NCBI GenBank assembly: GCA_036898135.1
Contig: CM072515.1
Span: 53,720,236-53,784,235 of the forward strand
Origin: Oncomelania hupensis
Lineage: Eukaryota > Mollusca > Gastropoda > Littorinimorpha > Pomatiopsidae
Length of the DNA: 64,000 nucleotides
Reading direction: 5' to 3'
Part shown: positions 11,105 through 22,631 of the stretch, in pieces
Layout: every line of letters begins with the position of its first letter
Numbering within the stretch: the first letter of the stretch is position 1
Position numbers and translations under genes: made by a program
Notes under the pieces: generated by a model
What the model saw: only the letters and a program-made list of their open reading frames with translations
Databases searched by the model: none
Told to the model about the DNA's origin: nothing

Positions 11105-11148
<44 letters not shown>
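11105..11148 (+). repeat. (CT)n microsatellite
   Basis: Pure CT. Confidence 0.95.
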
Positions 11149-11151
<3 letters not shown>

Positions 11152-11465
11152 TTACAGTCCTTCTCTCCTTCACTAAATTCCCCACTCATACACCCCCTTT
11201 GCATTATACACCTAATGTTCTGTTGCTGAAGATTCATTTCTGTGATAACAGCACAGAAATCTCAGACTTGTCTCTGCGAAGTTGGACCCAGTCCTCCCAT
11301 TCAGACAGCCTTTTGTGCCAGTTGCTAGCTCTTATTCCTTCTTTCCATTCCTTTCTCCTGTCTTCTCCTCTGTTTTTTCTGTATTTCCTCTTTTATTTAC
11401 TTAACATATTTAAATTTAGATATACAGCTTTACATTCTGTTATCTGTTCTGTTTTGGTCCAGCTA

Positions 11466-11513
11466 GCCTATCCTATCCCGTAGGTCGTTGGGGCACCATA
11501 GATGATCGATTAA
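11466..11513 (-). mobile_element. RTE-like LINE copy b, extreme 3' fragment
   Basis: Only ~48 bp: CTATCC tail, CGTAGGTCGTTGGGGCACCA and GATGATCGATTAA, matching the last bases of the other RTE copies. CCAGCTA flanks it at 11459-11465 and 11514-11520, a candidate 7-bp target-site duplication. Confidence 0.75.
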
Positions 11514-11670
11514 CCAGCTATGACCGCTAAAGATTCATTATAAACAAGGAATCAAATTAAATCTGTCCTGTTATTTATTTCTCCTTTCCTATCCGATTTT
11601 CGTATCCTATTTATTTTAAATCTACAGTTTCCATGCGTAACTTCGAACCTACCCTCAAAAGAGACAGGAA

Positions 11671-11746
11671 AGACACTCAGCAAGGTCACTTTGTTAAGAC
11701 ACTCAGCAAGGTCACTTTGTTAAGACACTCAGCAAGGTCACTTTGT
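11671..11746. repeat. 26-bp tandem triplication
   Basis: Three nearly identical units beginning AGACACTCAGCAAGGTCACT at 11671, 11697 and 11723. Confidence 0.95.
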
Positions 11747-11989
11747 CATTCCCATCCTCGCGATTCCCAAAAAAGCTAGCTACATTTTCTGTTCCACTTT
11801 CGATGCAAAGTATCCTTAACCCTGCTAACCTCCAGATAAATCTGCAATCCCAGAAAAAGTACCCGAAGAGCGATGGAATGGCCTGACGGTGCCCCGGAAG
11901 TGCGGATTGTTATGAAAATCAACACACGCCTCATTAAAACCGATCAATCTTAAAGGAACTCGGGCATGGCATTGCGCCACTGGCGTGAA

Positions 11990-12585
11990 AATATCCGTGA
12001 GGACAGTTCCGCAACCTAGAACTGCAGGGGAAAGGAGAGGAGGAGGACCAGATGAAGAAGGAGGAGGAGGAAAAGAGGAGGATGAAGGAGGAGGAAGAAG
12101 AGGAGGAGGATGTTGAACAAGGCAGAGGACGTTTGAGAAGAGGCAACGAGGAGGAGACTGATGTCTAGGAGTAGAAGTCTACAACAAGGTGGCTGTACGT
12201 GGAGCGGAGGAGGGTGAGGGTGGGATGAGAAGGGTTGGAGGGGGGAAGGAAGTTAAGAGGAAGGAGTAAATGTGGAAGGAAAGGAGAAGGAGAATGAAGA
12301 GGAGGAAGAAGAGGCAGGCAAACCTGGCGCAGAAATCTCCGGGGGGAAGAGCACAAACAGAACTGTGGGCTTTAGAATGAAGATAAGGAGGAAAGAGCTG
12401 AAGGAGGAGGACAAAGGAGGAGGAAGAGAGTTCATGGCGCAAGAAAACAATCTAGAGGACGTAGACAACATGGAAGTGCGGGCTGGATTAACAGCTTTAA
12501 GTGGGAGGAGGAGCAGGAGGAGAACAAGAAAGGGAAGAGTGAGAAGGGAGGAGAAAGAGAATGATGACAGGAAAGAAGAAAATGA
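11990..12585 (+). repeat. Purine-rich (GGA/GAA) low-complexity block
   Basis: About 600 bp of strongly purine-biased + strand. The open frames on both strands (for example 12272-12697) follow from this bias. Confidence 0.75.
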
Positions 12586-13165
12586 GGTTAGTTATATTTA
12601 TTCATTGTTTATAAAGTCTAGCGGACTCCAAAGAGCCGCCCGTATCAGAACCACAACTTGGTTAAAAGAGGACTCATCCCCGATGCGTATAAATTGAAAC
12701 AACCCTAATGATAACACTGAAGACACTCCACCATAAAATTAAGGCATCCTGTGCAGGGTACACTTAGGCTGTACTCTAATGTATCGAACTACCGATTACA
12801 AAACACCAAAATAGAATATAAACATCATTATAAAATATTAAGACACATACATTTTTAAAATGCCTGAACTGCTAAATAATAATACCATAGAAATCCCTAG
12901 TGACCATTTGGCAGAAAGAGTCCGATATCCTTAAGATGACCCAACAGAACCCATACACAGAGCAGGAGTTTTGGTAGAGTTTTCAATTAAAAAAAATAGA
13001 TAGATGACTGGTTTAGCGAAGAAGATAGAAGATAGTAGATTGATACAACAGATTAGGAACGAGAAAGAATAAATGAGAATGAGAATAACTGTGATGATGT
13101 AAAGCACTAAATTTCCACACAGTGGGGATATAGAAAACCCCGGCAACTCATAGGGGGAAGAAAAT
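12586..13165 (-). mobile_element. Family D retroposon, copy D1
   Basis: Decayed full-length-type copy. Blocks shared with D2 and D4, in order on the + strand: GTCTAGCGGACTCC, GCGTATAAATTGAAACAACC, AATAGAATATAAACATCA, GAAATCCCTAGTGACCATTTGG, CAGAAAGAGTCCG and GCACTAAATTTCCACACAGT, ending at ACCCCGGCAACTC. Diverged, with stops in all frames. Confidence 0.8.
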
Positions 13166-13182
13166 AAGTAGGAGGAGGAGAG

Positions 13183-13196
13183 AAGTAGTAGTAGTG

Positions 13197-13272
<76 letters not shown>

Positions 13273-13273
13273 A
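13183..13273 (+). repeat. (GTA)n microsatellite
   Basis: Nearly pure GTA, one GTG variant near the left end. Confidence 0.95.
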
Positions 13274-13407
13274 GTAGATGAACGTCCCCGGACACTTTCG
13301 CATAAGGGACTGAAGATCGTTGTTGAGTTAAAAGTCAAGATGAAATGCCACATCGCTGATGCAGAAAGTTGTTGATCCGTGCGGCAGTAGGAGCCCGCGC
13401 AAGACGG

Positions 13408-13488
13408 AAGGAGGAGGAGGAGAAGAAGAAGAAGAAGAAGAAGAAGAAGAAGAAGAAGAAGAAGAAGAAGAAGAAGAAGAAGAAGAAG

Positions 13489-13523
<35 letters not shown>

Positions 13524-13571
13524 GCATAACAACAAGAAGAAAAAGAAGAAGAAGAAGAAGAAGAAGAAGAA

Positions 13572-13621
<50 letters not shown>
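13408..13621 (+). repeat. (GAA)n-(CAA)n-(GAA)n-(GA)n compound array
   Basis: GAA to ~13489, CAA to ~13523, GAA to ~13572, GA from 13577. Confidence 0.95.
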
Positions 13622-13625
<4 letters not shown>

Positions 13626-14560
13626 TACCACTATTGGAAAAGACCAAACTTGACATCTAAACAGCACCGACGTATTCCCACCCATTGTGAATACTGACTT
13701 AAAGTTAATAGAATAATAGTAGCCATTAAACATAGTACATGAAACTTACATGTCAAGGTGCAAAAATGTAGTTCGTACACTTTCTACTGAATGAAGAAAA
13801 GGAAAGACAAGCACAAACAAAATAAATAAATTTGCTATAGTATGCATCTTACAAATATCGTTTCGTGGATCCACCCTCTTCCAGCCCCCATAGCTTTGAC
13901 CTTTCATTTCGGTCCATCTATTGCCATCCATCAAAAAGGAAACATTTCCGTAAATTAAATGCTCAGTTCAGCCAAATCTTGTATCCGTATCCAAACCATA
14001 TCCGTAGTTTTATATCAAGCGAGAGGCTATCCACGTGACACAAATCTGCAACCAGCTCTGTCGTTTTACGATTCCCAGCTTCTTCCATAATGGCCGCCAT
14101 TTCCGTGATGCATCAGCCAACATAGCGGAAAAGCGATAAAAATAGTGACACGAGGTAACAGAGTACTGGGCCTTTACAATCGGATTAGAGACACAATGAG
14201 AGAGGGAAGCTTCAGTTTATTACTATCTCTTTCTGAGACTATGTGTAGCAAGAAACAGTATTGATTGTAAAATGAGGGATTACAGAGTACGTGCTTGCAA
14301 TTTTGTCATAATTATCTAAATCGGCTTTTTCCTTCGTACCCTAAAATGGTGACAATCAATAATATGCCTTCGCATAAACCTAAGAAAAAGAAATCAAAGA
14401 GAAGAAAAAAAAAGATCAGTAAGAAGAATGACTTACGACAGAGTCCTGCAGAAGACAATACACTGAAGGAAGGTTTTATAAGACAGCAATAAATCTTACT
14501 CCTACGAAACAATACTTTTTCCTTAATTTTCCCAGGTTTTTAAAATTATTTTATTTTATT
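13622..14560. other. Unassigned sequence
   Basis: No element recognised. A Lys-rich 65-codon frame at 14295-14492 with an internal ATG (MPSHKPKKKK) has no supporting context and is not called. Confidence 0.4.
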
Positions 14561-14566
14561 TTATTT

Positions 14567-14865
14567 TATTTGATAGTTCTTATTAGCGCCTTTTCAGCTC
14601 AAGAGCTTCTCAAGGCGCTGGCCGATACAGGATGCAAATCATATCCCCCGGGAGCCCATGTGCTGCCTGAGGTGTTTCGTCCAGACAACTGAGCTCCATC
14701 CTGGGCTAGAGGGAATGTGGTAGCGCGGACCTAGTGTTTGTTGGATGTATTTGGGTAGCTTGCACTCACCCGTTCAAGACATGAGTGTCAGGATCTTTTA
14801 TGTCCGATGGAATGCGTGCGTGCACAGACTAGACCATAGTTTATACTCTAATCAAAGCATACACA
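14567..14865 (-). mobile_element. SINE family A copy
   Basis: On the + strand the copy reads from the 3' end (TTCTTATTAGCGCCTTTTCA, GCTCAAGAGCTTCTCAAGGC, GCTGGCCGATACAGGAT) to the inner blocks (GAGTGTCAGGATCTTTTATG, AGACTAGACCATAGTTTATACTC). The same blocks in the opposite sense occur at 16340-16670 and 52300-52640. Fairly diverged. Confidence 0.8.
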
Positions 14866-15154
14866 TACACTACACACACTCACACACAAATAAACCACAC
14901 ACACAAACACATACACAAGCACACAGGTGTATAAGCCGATCAATCGGGAATGTTGCCAAAACAGGGTACAATTGGGGAATGGTCTTTATCTCAGTGATAT
15001 TTACAAATCAAAGGTTGTATTTGATAAAATTAGGTAGATTTATGACTGACGTACAGGATTAAGGGATAATCTGCCCTGTAAACTTGACTTTGTTCGTATC
15101 GCAGCTTACTACACAGATGGGTATAATTTACACACTTGTCTACCCCATTTTTCT

Positions 15155-15737
15155 CCCCCGTTGGGGTGCCGGGGGTTTAAGTATAAATAGTATCCCCACT
15201 TTCTGTAAATTTAGTGCTTTAAATTCCCACTGTCGCCGTCTTTCTCATTTGCTCTTTCTCATTCCTGCTCTGTTCTATCAATCTGCTGTACTATCTTCTT
15301 CTTCGCTAGACCAGTCACCTACTTTTTTTCTTGAAAACTCTTCCGGACAAGACTCTTTATTTGTGTGTGAGGTCTGTTGGATCAGCTTGGGAATATTGGA
15401 TGCTTTTCTGCCAGGTGGTCTCTAGGGCTTCCTATGATGTTATTATTTAGCAATGTAGGCATTTTATATGTATGTGTTTTGTTGATAATTTATAATGATG
15501 TTTGTATTCTATTTTGTTTTTGTAAACGGGGGTTCGATAAATTAAAGTATAGCCTCAGCGTCCCCTGGGTGGGATGTCTTTATTGTTAAGCGACTGGCTG
15601 GTGGAGAGCATTCAGTTTTACCACTAGGGTTGTTTCAGCAGATCTTTTATGCGGATCGGGGGTTGTCCGGTCCTGATTTGGCTCGGAAGAGTCCGCTGGG
15701 CCTAACGCAATAATCATGTAATGTAATGTAATGTACC
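15155..15737 (+). mobile_element. Family D retroposon, copy D2 (reference copy)
   Basis: About 580 bp from CGTTGGGGTGCCGGGGGTTT to a 3' end GGTCCTGATTTGGCTCGGAA/GAGTCCGCT, followed by AATAATC(ATGTA)n. A reading frame around 15377-15589 (WSLGLPM...GILYVCV...DVCILFCFC) is also visible in copy D4, though DNA identity alone could explain this. The family has a specific 3' tail and 5'-truncated members (23124-23262), so it behaves as a target-primed retroposon. I do not recognise its name; it could be a LINE 3' UTR or a SINE-like element. Confidence 0.8.
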
Positions 15738-15924
15738 CCATTTAAAAAAACAAATTGGGAAGATGCGATTTCTTGATATTTGCGGTTGTGCTATACTTTT
15801 ATCGAGTGGAAAAGTTGTTTCTTTAATAATGGGGAAGATTTTTGCTTCCCAATTTTTTTAAAACTACCCCATTTGTTATCAAATTTATATTAAAAAAATC
15901 CCCAATTGTGCCGTTTTACAAGTA

Positions 15925-15926
15925 CA

Positions 15927-15998
<72 letters not shown>

Positions 15999-15999
15999 T
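15925..15999 (+). repeat. (CA)n-(CT)n-(CA)n microsatellite
   Basis: Dinucleotide compound array. Confidence 0.95.
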
Positions 16000-16294
16000 A
16001 GAATCTGCACTAACCATGACAAGTCGAGCGTGTCACCAAATCAAGCACTCAAAGAGAACAAACACAATTAGCGCACGTGACAGTGGCCAATGGGGCGCGT
16101 CGACAAACAGGGACCAAATTACCGGCGTCACTTTCACCGTTGTTAAATGGCACAAACGCACTTACCAAATTATTCATGACTCACAGTGGCAGAAACAGAA
16201 ACTAAATGCTTCTTGATAACAAAAACCGCTCAATTCAAGAAATAATACAGCATGGCTTTTGCAAACCATAAATTAAGATAAGATTAGATAAGAT

Positions 16295-16668
16295 AACAGT
16301 TGTATACCAAGTGTACAAGAGTAAGTACTGTGCGCTTCCAGCAGCTCTTTGAGCCAGTAAGACATTTCGGATGAAAGTATAAACCGAGGTCTAGTCTGTG
16401 TGTCGCATACATTCCATCATAACGGACTTTAAGATCCTGACGCTCATGTCCTAGACGGGTGAGTGCCGGTGACAAGAACACACCCAGCATGCACCTAGGT
16501 CCTTTCCCCCATCCCTGGTTGCGCAGGATTGTGCTCAGTTGTCTGGGGCGTTATTACGGTGCGCCCAAAGGCTGCAAGTGGGCGCCTCGGGCGGCTTGAG
16601 TTAGATCCTGTATCGGCCAGCGCCTTGAGCAGCTCTTGAGCTGAAAAAGCGCTATATAAGAACGATTA

Positions 16669-16670
<2 letters not shown>
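16295..16670 (+). mobile_element. SINE family A copy with (AAT)n tail
   Basis: Blocks in order: GATGAAAGTATAAACCGAGG, TCTAGTCTGTGTGTCGCAT, GGACTTTAAGATCCTGACGC, GACGGGTGAGTGCCGGTGAC, CACCCAGCATGCACCTAGGT, TGTATCGGCCAGCGCCTTGA and AAAGCGCTATATAAGAACG. It runs straight into (AAT)n. The opposite strand has a 68-codon ORF that reappears as the N-terminal part of the long frame at 22739-24547. Confidence 0.9.

Positions 16671-16735
<65 letters not shown>
16671..16735 (+). repeat. (AAT)n tail of SINE A
   Basis: Directly follows AACGATTAAAT at the SINE A 3' end. Confidence 0.95.
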
Positions 16736-16739
<4 letters not shown>

Positions 16740-16839
16740 TCCAATACCTACTAGGGTCACTTTACCGTTACAAATGCCACCAAGTACTGAAAAAAGTAAA
16801 TAGGACTCCAATTGACCAAATATGGAGTAATTGTAGCTG

Positions 16840-16935
16840 TATGCACCTTGAACTAAGCTAATTCACGCCTTGAGTAACTCTCTGAGCTGTTGTGGTGATT
16901 ATAAAAGAACAATACAACACAATAAATAAAGTACA
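16840..16935 (+). mobile_element. Diverged SINE A 3' fragment
   Basis: CGCCTTGAGTAACTCTCTGA, GCTGT and TTATAAAAGAACAAT parallel the SINE A end with several substitutions. Confidence 0.45.
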
Positions 16936-17054
16936 ATACAATACTGTCGTCACGTTCTGTCTCATCGTTATGGCCGGTTCAATGCAACCACTTATGAAAG
17001 TATGGATGACTCACAATAACACGTTAACAAAAACCCAAATGCTTCTCCATTGGC

Positions 17055-17260
17055 CTATAACTGATCTCCTAGGTTCGAATCCCTGGATGGGCTCAATAGA
17101 AGTGTTAATTTTTCACTGTCCATTTTAGTAGTATGATTGCTCTGGTGGTTCAGTGTTCATTTAGGTCCCTACCCTTTGTTCCCTGGGATGGTTATCCCCG
17201 TCTGCCATATCGCCTATGGTGGGTGTAGACGTTAAACCTCAATGTTCATTCATTTCAACT
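17055..17260 (+). mobile_element. Fragment of another tRNA-like SINE
   Basis: A B-box-like GGTTCGAATCCCTGG at 17072-17086 is followed ~120 bp later by a CGCCTATGGTGGGTGTAGAC, GTTAAACCTCAATG and (ATTC)n end, the common ending of tRNA-derived SINEs. The A-box half is missing or decayed. Confidence 0.5.
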
Positions 17261-17620
17261 CCAAGAACAGCGCATCGTCACTGCAAATACATTGTCTTTT
17301 CGCAACGCGATATAATATTATACAAATTAACAGTGATACAATAAAAGTACGATAAAATTAAATAGCAACCACAGCCGGGAAGCGTACAAAAGAATAATTA
17401 TATAAGAACAATTTAGCTTTCAGCGTCGAACAAGAGACCAAGCGCTCACCAAGCACTATATGAGTCACTATCGCGGACGCATGACAAAACCAAATTCCTC
17501 TTGAGTTGGCTTATTGCACGTGTACAATATGAGAAGGGGGAGCAATTATTTGTATACTCATAACTCACTATTTTCTTTACACGTGAAGATTGGATAGTTT
17601 CAATCAGCTGTGGGCTATTG
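17261..17620. other. Unassigned sequence
   Basis: AT-rich, nothing recognised. Confidence 0.4.
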
Positions 17621-17685
<65 letters not shown>

Positions 17686-17743
17686 TATCATCATCATCAT
17701 CATTATCGTCGTCGTCGTCACCATCATCATCATCATCATCATC
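17621..17743 (+). repeat. (ATC)n microsatellite with GTC interruption
   Basis: ATC with scattered ATT units and a (GTC)4 block near 17706-17718. Confidence 0.95.
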
Positions 17744-17940
17744 CCCTCGATTTCTGCAGCCGTCGGTGAGGACCTGATGTGCATAAAAAGCTGGCATCCT
17801 TCTCCACAGTGTAATTGGGGAAGAGGGGGGGGAGGGACTATTAAAACAATTAAAATGCTCGGACAGTGAAATGCCTCTTTCCATAAACGTACAGTAAACC
17901 ACCCATCACCAGCCACCCAGCCAATCACAAACCAACCCAA

Positions 17941-17992
17941 CAAACAAACAAACACACAAACATACATACACACACACACACACGCACACACA
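17941..17992 (+). repeat. (CA)n/(CAAA)n repeat
   Basis: Short imperfect CA array. Confidence 0.85.
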
Positions 17993-18392
17993 AAACAGAT
18001 AGCTAAGAGTTTTATTGATGGCTTCCAGAAAGGAAAGTGGATTGCTCTTGAAGACCCCACCAACAGCCGGAATGTGGCATTGTCTTTGAACGCAGGTGGG
18101 AACATGGAATTACACTTAAAAGAACATCACGCATCTTTCATCCATGGAGCCACTGAACCCATAATTATTAAGCATCACGCTACTTGCATCGCCGTGCTCA
18201 CTTCCTAGTAGTCCCACCCAAAGACGAAATTACACACGAAATGTAACAGTCTGTGCATCCAACACACTCCCATGCATGTATTGCTCAGTTATGATGTGAT
18301 ATAGGGCTATACAGATTTGCATGGTGTATTAGTTTTTTGTCTGTAATATTGTCTTTGTATACCAAAGTGCCACACAACACTCCCCAAACTTC
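17993..18392. other. Unassigned sequence
   Basis: Nothing recognised. Confidence 0.4.
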
Positions 18393-18422
18393 TCTCTCTC
18401 TCTCTCTCTCTCTCTCGCTCTC
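18393..18422 (+). repeat. (CT)n microsatellite
   Basis: Short CT array with one CG variant. Confidence 0.9.
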
Positions 18423-18495
18423 TCCTTTTCGTCTTCTCTCTTTTCCCCCCTTGACTGTCAATTATTCATAATTATACAATAGAATGTGTGTGTAC

Positions 18496-18721
<226 letters not shown>

Positions 18722-18879
18722 GTGTGTGTGTGTTTGTGTTTTGTTTTGTTTTAAAATGGAAATGTTTCCATCACCTGCTTATATCACGAATAATTTTATT
18801 GATCCGCCAACCTCTGTGTGTGTGTTTGTGATACAAGAGACCCAGCTTACCCCGCACACTTTGAGCTTTTGCCTTGTTT

Positions 18880-20290
18880 AGTCAGTGTAGACTTAGAAGG
18901 TCACTGTTAATCTGAAGCAGACGACAGAAGCGATCATGCGTAGCAGTTGTATGCTGACGGTAGCCAAGTAGATAATGACATCATCGCAACTTACGTTGTA
19001 GAGCTCCGATTTTTCAGCCAATGAGAACACAGCTAGGTTAGGTAGAACCAGTTCTGGCTGATTCAAGCAGAGGCAGGTAGAAGGTCAGTCGAGATTCAAA
19101 CGCCAAGCAGTACACAGTTACGCTCTGACAGAAATCTCTCCACTGAGCAGACTTAGGAAGCAGTACTTGTTGAAAATCGAATTCAATCAAGTTAGCCACG
19201 GCCTGACATTGTCAAAAGGTAAATGAACATACTTTTGTTTCATCGTGATGTATTTATATTATTGTTGAATTATGTTTGTGAAATTTGCTATGCTTAGAAT
19301 GGAATTGTAGTCCAACATTGCGTGACCACGTGTCGAACACGACCGGGTTTAACGCCATGTTTAACTTATATGTATGCTTGCGGACCAGTGGCTGTACCAG
19401 AGAATGTGTATAATATTAATTCTTTCTCTATGTGTATAGTTAGCCATGATTTATATTTATATATGTATAGGAACTTAGAGTGGAGATTCCAGTGGACCAC
19501 GGACGTAGCAGAATGTTCATAGCTTATATATAGAGATGTGGAGCTAATCACTGAGGGCTACTTCGGCCTTCAGTGAGACGCTCTGCACACACCTATTATA
19601 CAGGGTTGTGCAGAATTTCGTCTCATATGTTACAGACGAGCAGGCATTGTATCGTGAGCCCAAGTCGGCGAAAGACCAGAACAAGTCGTCACTGAAAGTT
19701 GGTCTGCAGAGGCCTCTCTAGCAATGAGCAAAGAGAGCCCACCAGTCTAGCCACAGGGAAAAAACTCCAAGACAACACAGCATGTCAAGGAATCAACCAC
19801 AACACAGCTCTTCAGACACTGAGCTAAGTACACAGCCTTCAGTGCACTAAACTCTGTATAAACAGGACCACAGTAGTCCACTCTTCAAGAACTCTGACCA
19901 TTAGGGCAGAAAGTATCCAGTGCCCGATGAAGATAAAGTAGCTACCTAGAACTCTCAAGAGCGAACCATTCACATTGACATTTGAACTTTTAAGTTAGTT
20001 TCGTACATCGAAGATCGTGTATAGAGTAGATGAAATAAATGTGTGATTTTTACTGTTATCAAGTGGCTGGACTACATATGTTTCATAGCCGTGTGAAAGC
20101 TAGTTGACAGTGATCTTTTACCATTTTTCTATCTATCTCTGTACCCCAGCCTTAACATAGACCGAGCTAAACGAATAAATGTATTAAGTTAAGTCACCGG
20201 GAGATAACTAGCGATCCCCATAGACTAAGACGAGTGGGTAATAGCAGTCCATTTTGCAGAGCCCAGCAACAATAAAACCCCACGTCACAG
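18880..20290 (+). other. Unresolved 1.4-kb low-repeat block (LTR or UTR-like)
   Basis: One of the few long blocks without simple repeats or window-internal copies. It has an AGCCAATGAG (CCAAT-like) motif at ~19016, a plausible donor GTCAAAAG/GTAAATG near 19219, a hairpin CACTGAGGGC...GGCCTTCAGTG at 19549-19575, and AATAAA signals near 20034 and 20271. It could be a solo LTR (TG...CA ends are not confirmed and I found no TSD), a non-coding host exon with intron, or another element. No coding frame above 66 codons. Confidence 0.35.
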
Positions 20291-20493
20291 TGTGTGCGTG
20301 TGCGCTTTATTTTGGCTTTTGCGTGCAGGTGTTTGTTTACAGTTAATGCTTGAGATGTATGTTTTGCGCATTTATTGACAATTTATAAGTGTTCGTGCTC
20401 TTATGCTACGCACCACATGCATATTTCTCGTGATTGGAGATAAATACAGTATTTTTATCTTAAAAATCCAAGTCATATTATCTGCAGCAGTAG

Positions 20494-20495
<2 letters not shown>

Positions 20496-20535
<40 letters not shown>

Positions 20536-20652
20536 AGAGAGAGTGACAAAGAGAGAGAGGGAGAGAGAAAAAAAAGAGAGAGAGAGAGAAAGATGGGAAG
20601 GGTGTACTCTCTTTTCTCTAAGCCAAAAAAAAAAAAAAGAAAAAAAAAGAAG
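20496..20652 (+). repeat. (GA)n, G-run and A-run low-complexity
   Basis: GA arrays to ~20592 interrupted by a G run, then A-rich tract at 20624-20660. Confidence 0.9.
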
Positions 20653-20660
20653 AAAGAAAT

Positions 20661-21195
20661 GGCGATCGACCACCGTTGTCTAATTGGCAAGTGTTAATTC
20701 ACCGAGCGTAGCGACCTGGTTTAAAAGCACACAGTATACAGCGGCTGCTCACGCTGTCACAGAGTCAGTGAGGCGAAACTGACACCACTGAACCGCGAAG
20801 CAGGGGACACTTCAATCCCCATTGTGCACTGTGACGCGCCTTTCAGTTGACGGTGTGCGCAGATCGAAATGCTAGGTAAGCACAGGTGTAGAGTCCGAGA
20901 AACAGTATTTAGCATTACACTACAGATTACCAAGATTAAGCGTTTGCCCTCTACCATTTGTTTATAGACGACCCGTTTCTTCAGAGAAATAGAACATCTC
21001 ACCGTATTTATTGTTCAATACTGAAGAAACAGAATGTCCCCCGTATATATTATTAAAACCAGAATAACCCCCTTGTATTTATTATGAAGTACTGAACAAA
21101 CAGAATAGTTCCCGGTATTTATTATTGACATACATTTTAAAAGGTAAATGCTTCTCTTCGGTTTGTATAGCGTAGAGAGGCGTTTAAGATCTACC
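20661..21195. other. Unassigned sequence
   Basis: A motif GTATTTATTATTGA(A/C)... recurs loosely at ~21004, ~21043, ~21075 and ~21115 (ACTGAA(G/C)AAACAGAAT spacing ~38-70 bp), suggesting a small degenerate tandem repeat. No gene. Confidence 0.4.
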
Positions 21196-21202
21196 CCCTT
21201 CT

Positions 21203-21223
21203 TCTCCTCCTCCTCCTCCTCCT

Positions 21224-21277
<54 letters not shown>

Positions 21278-21278
21278 T
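21203..21278 (+). repeat. (CTC)n-(CT)n microsatellite
   Basis: CTC then CT array. Confidence 0.95.
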
Positions 21279-22620
21279 CCTTCTCTTCAAAGACGACTAA
21301 CCCATCCAAGTAAGTTTCAGGTTGTTTGTTGCTTAGCATCGCGAAACAAGAAAGCATAACCGCTGTGCAAGTTCTGCACACAAACATACACCTTACGGGG
21401 AATAAAATGGCACCTTTATCAAAATTTTTAAAAAGCTGTGATTAAATAAAGCAACTGTAAAGAGTATTGACAAAACTTAGTCTTCTAAAAAAATCTCCTT
21501 CAATAGGCTAAGGTGTTTACAGGAAAGGTTTGCAAGGAATTGATTGGGGCAGGGAAATAATATTCTGCTTTCGGTGTTAAAAATAAATCATATTAACAAA
21601 CATTAAAAGCACCTATTTCACAAAGTCGTGTTCAAACTCGAAGAAAGGGTAGAATTCAATATGTGTTGGTGGGGTGAGAGGTGGCGTGTGTGCGTTATGG
21701 GTGCGTCGGTATTTCAGAAATACTACTAATACTTCTTTTTTTCCAGTCACAAAATTCAGCATCACGAGATCCGAATTCATGAAACGTGCGTTCGAAAAAT
21801 AATAGTTTCATCCCATGTTCGGTGCCTGTGAAAATTGAAATTGCTTTGATGTGATGTTGAGTGTTGTGAAGAACAGCCATTGACAGGCAAGTGGCCAGAC
21901 TTGTCAATTTCTAAACACTCTTTATATTCCACACGGCAAACGCACCCAGAAAGGCAAACACGCACGTCATTGTGTTCCAATGCATGGTATCAAACATGTT
22001 CAACTTATTTTCAAGTTATTGTAAAGTTAACCATATTAGTAAATAAGGATATATACAAGAAAAAAACATATATGTGTGGAACATGTAAAAGCCTACATAT
22101 AAAAAAGACAACTTATATATATAATGAATTAAACTATATATGTGGTTTGTTTTTAATTCACATCAATCAAAAGAGATAATTTACACTCTTTGTAGCCCAG
22201 TTATTGGACGAAATGAAATACCAAAAGGACAAACTAAATAGCTAACTAATTATTTAACTAACTAACTAACTAACTCTCTTTCTCATGACCTTATCCTTAT
22301 TAACATGGGCCATTATAGAGAATCGATCCAAGAGCAGAAGGGTCGCATTGTGGTATTGTTTCACTCCCCATCAATACCTGTTGTCGGTGTTTTTCATACA
22401 GAGTACAGTGAAGACCGGCTCCGCATAGATTTCCCGACAAAACTCTATTTTCAAAGCTCGCATATTTATATTTAAAGCGATTTACACTGAATAGGAGATG
22501 GATAAAGAAAAAAACCCAAACAAAACAATAATAACATGCATCGAGTAGCCTTCAGTAAGAGGGGAAGTTTTTCCCTCACTGCGTCTAGTAAAGATTACAT
22601 GGTAGGTTATGTTACTCTTT
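21279..22620. other. Unassigned intergenic sequence
   Basis: No element recognised apart from a short (TAAC)n at ~22254-22275. The open frames are short and overlap on both strands. Confidence 0.4.
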
Positions 22621-22631
22621 CCAATCCTTTC

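Noticed and set aside
12931..13656. 241-codon minus-strand ORF
   Set aside because: Spans GA/GAA/CAA/GTA arrays and family D sequence; compositional.
14295..14492. Lys-rich small ORF (MPSHKPKKKK)
   Set aside because: A-rich local composition explains it; no supporting signals.
18880..20290. Full LTR retrotransposon
   Set aside because: No gag-pol frame, no second LTR in the window and no confirmed TG/CA ends with TSD.
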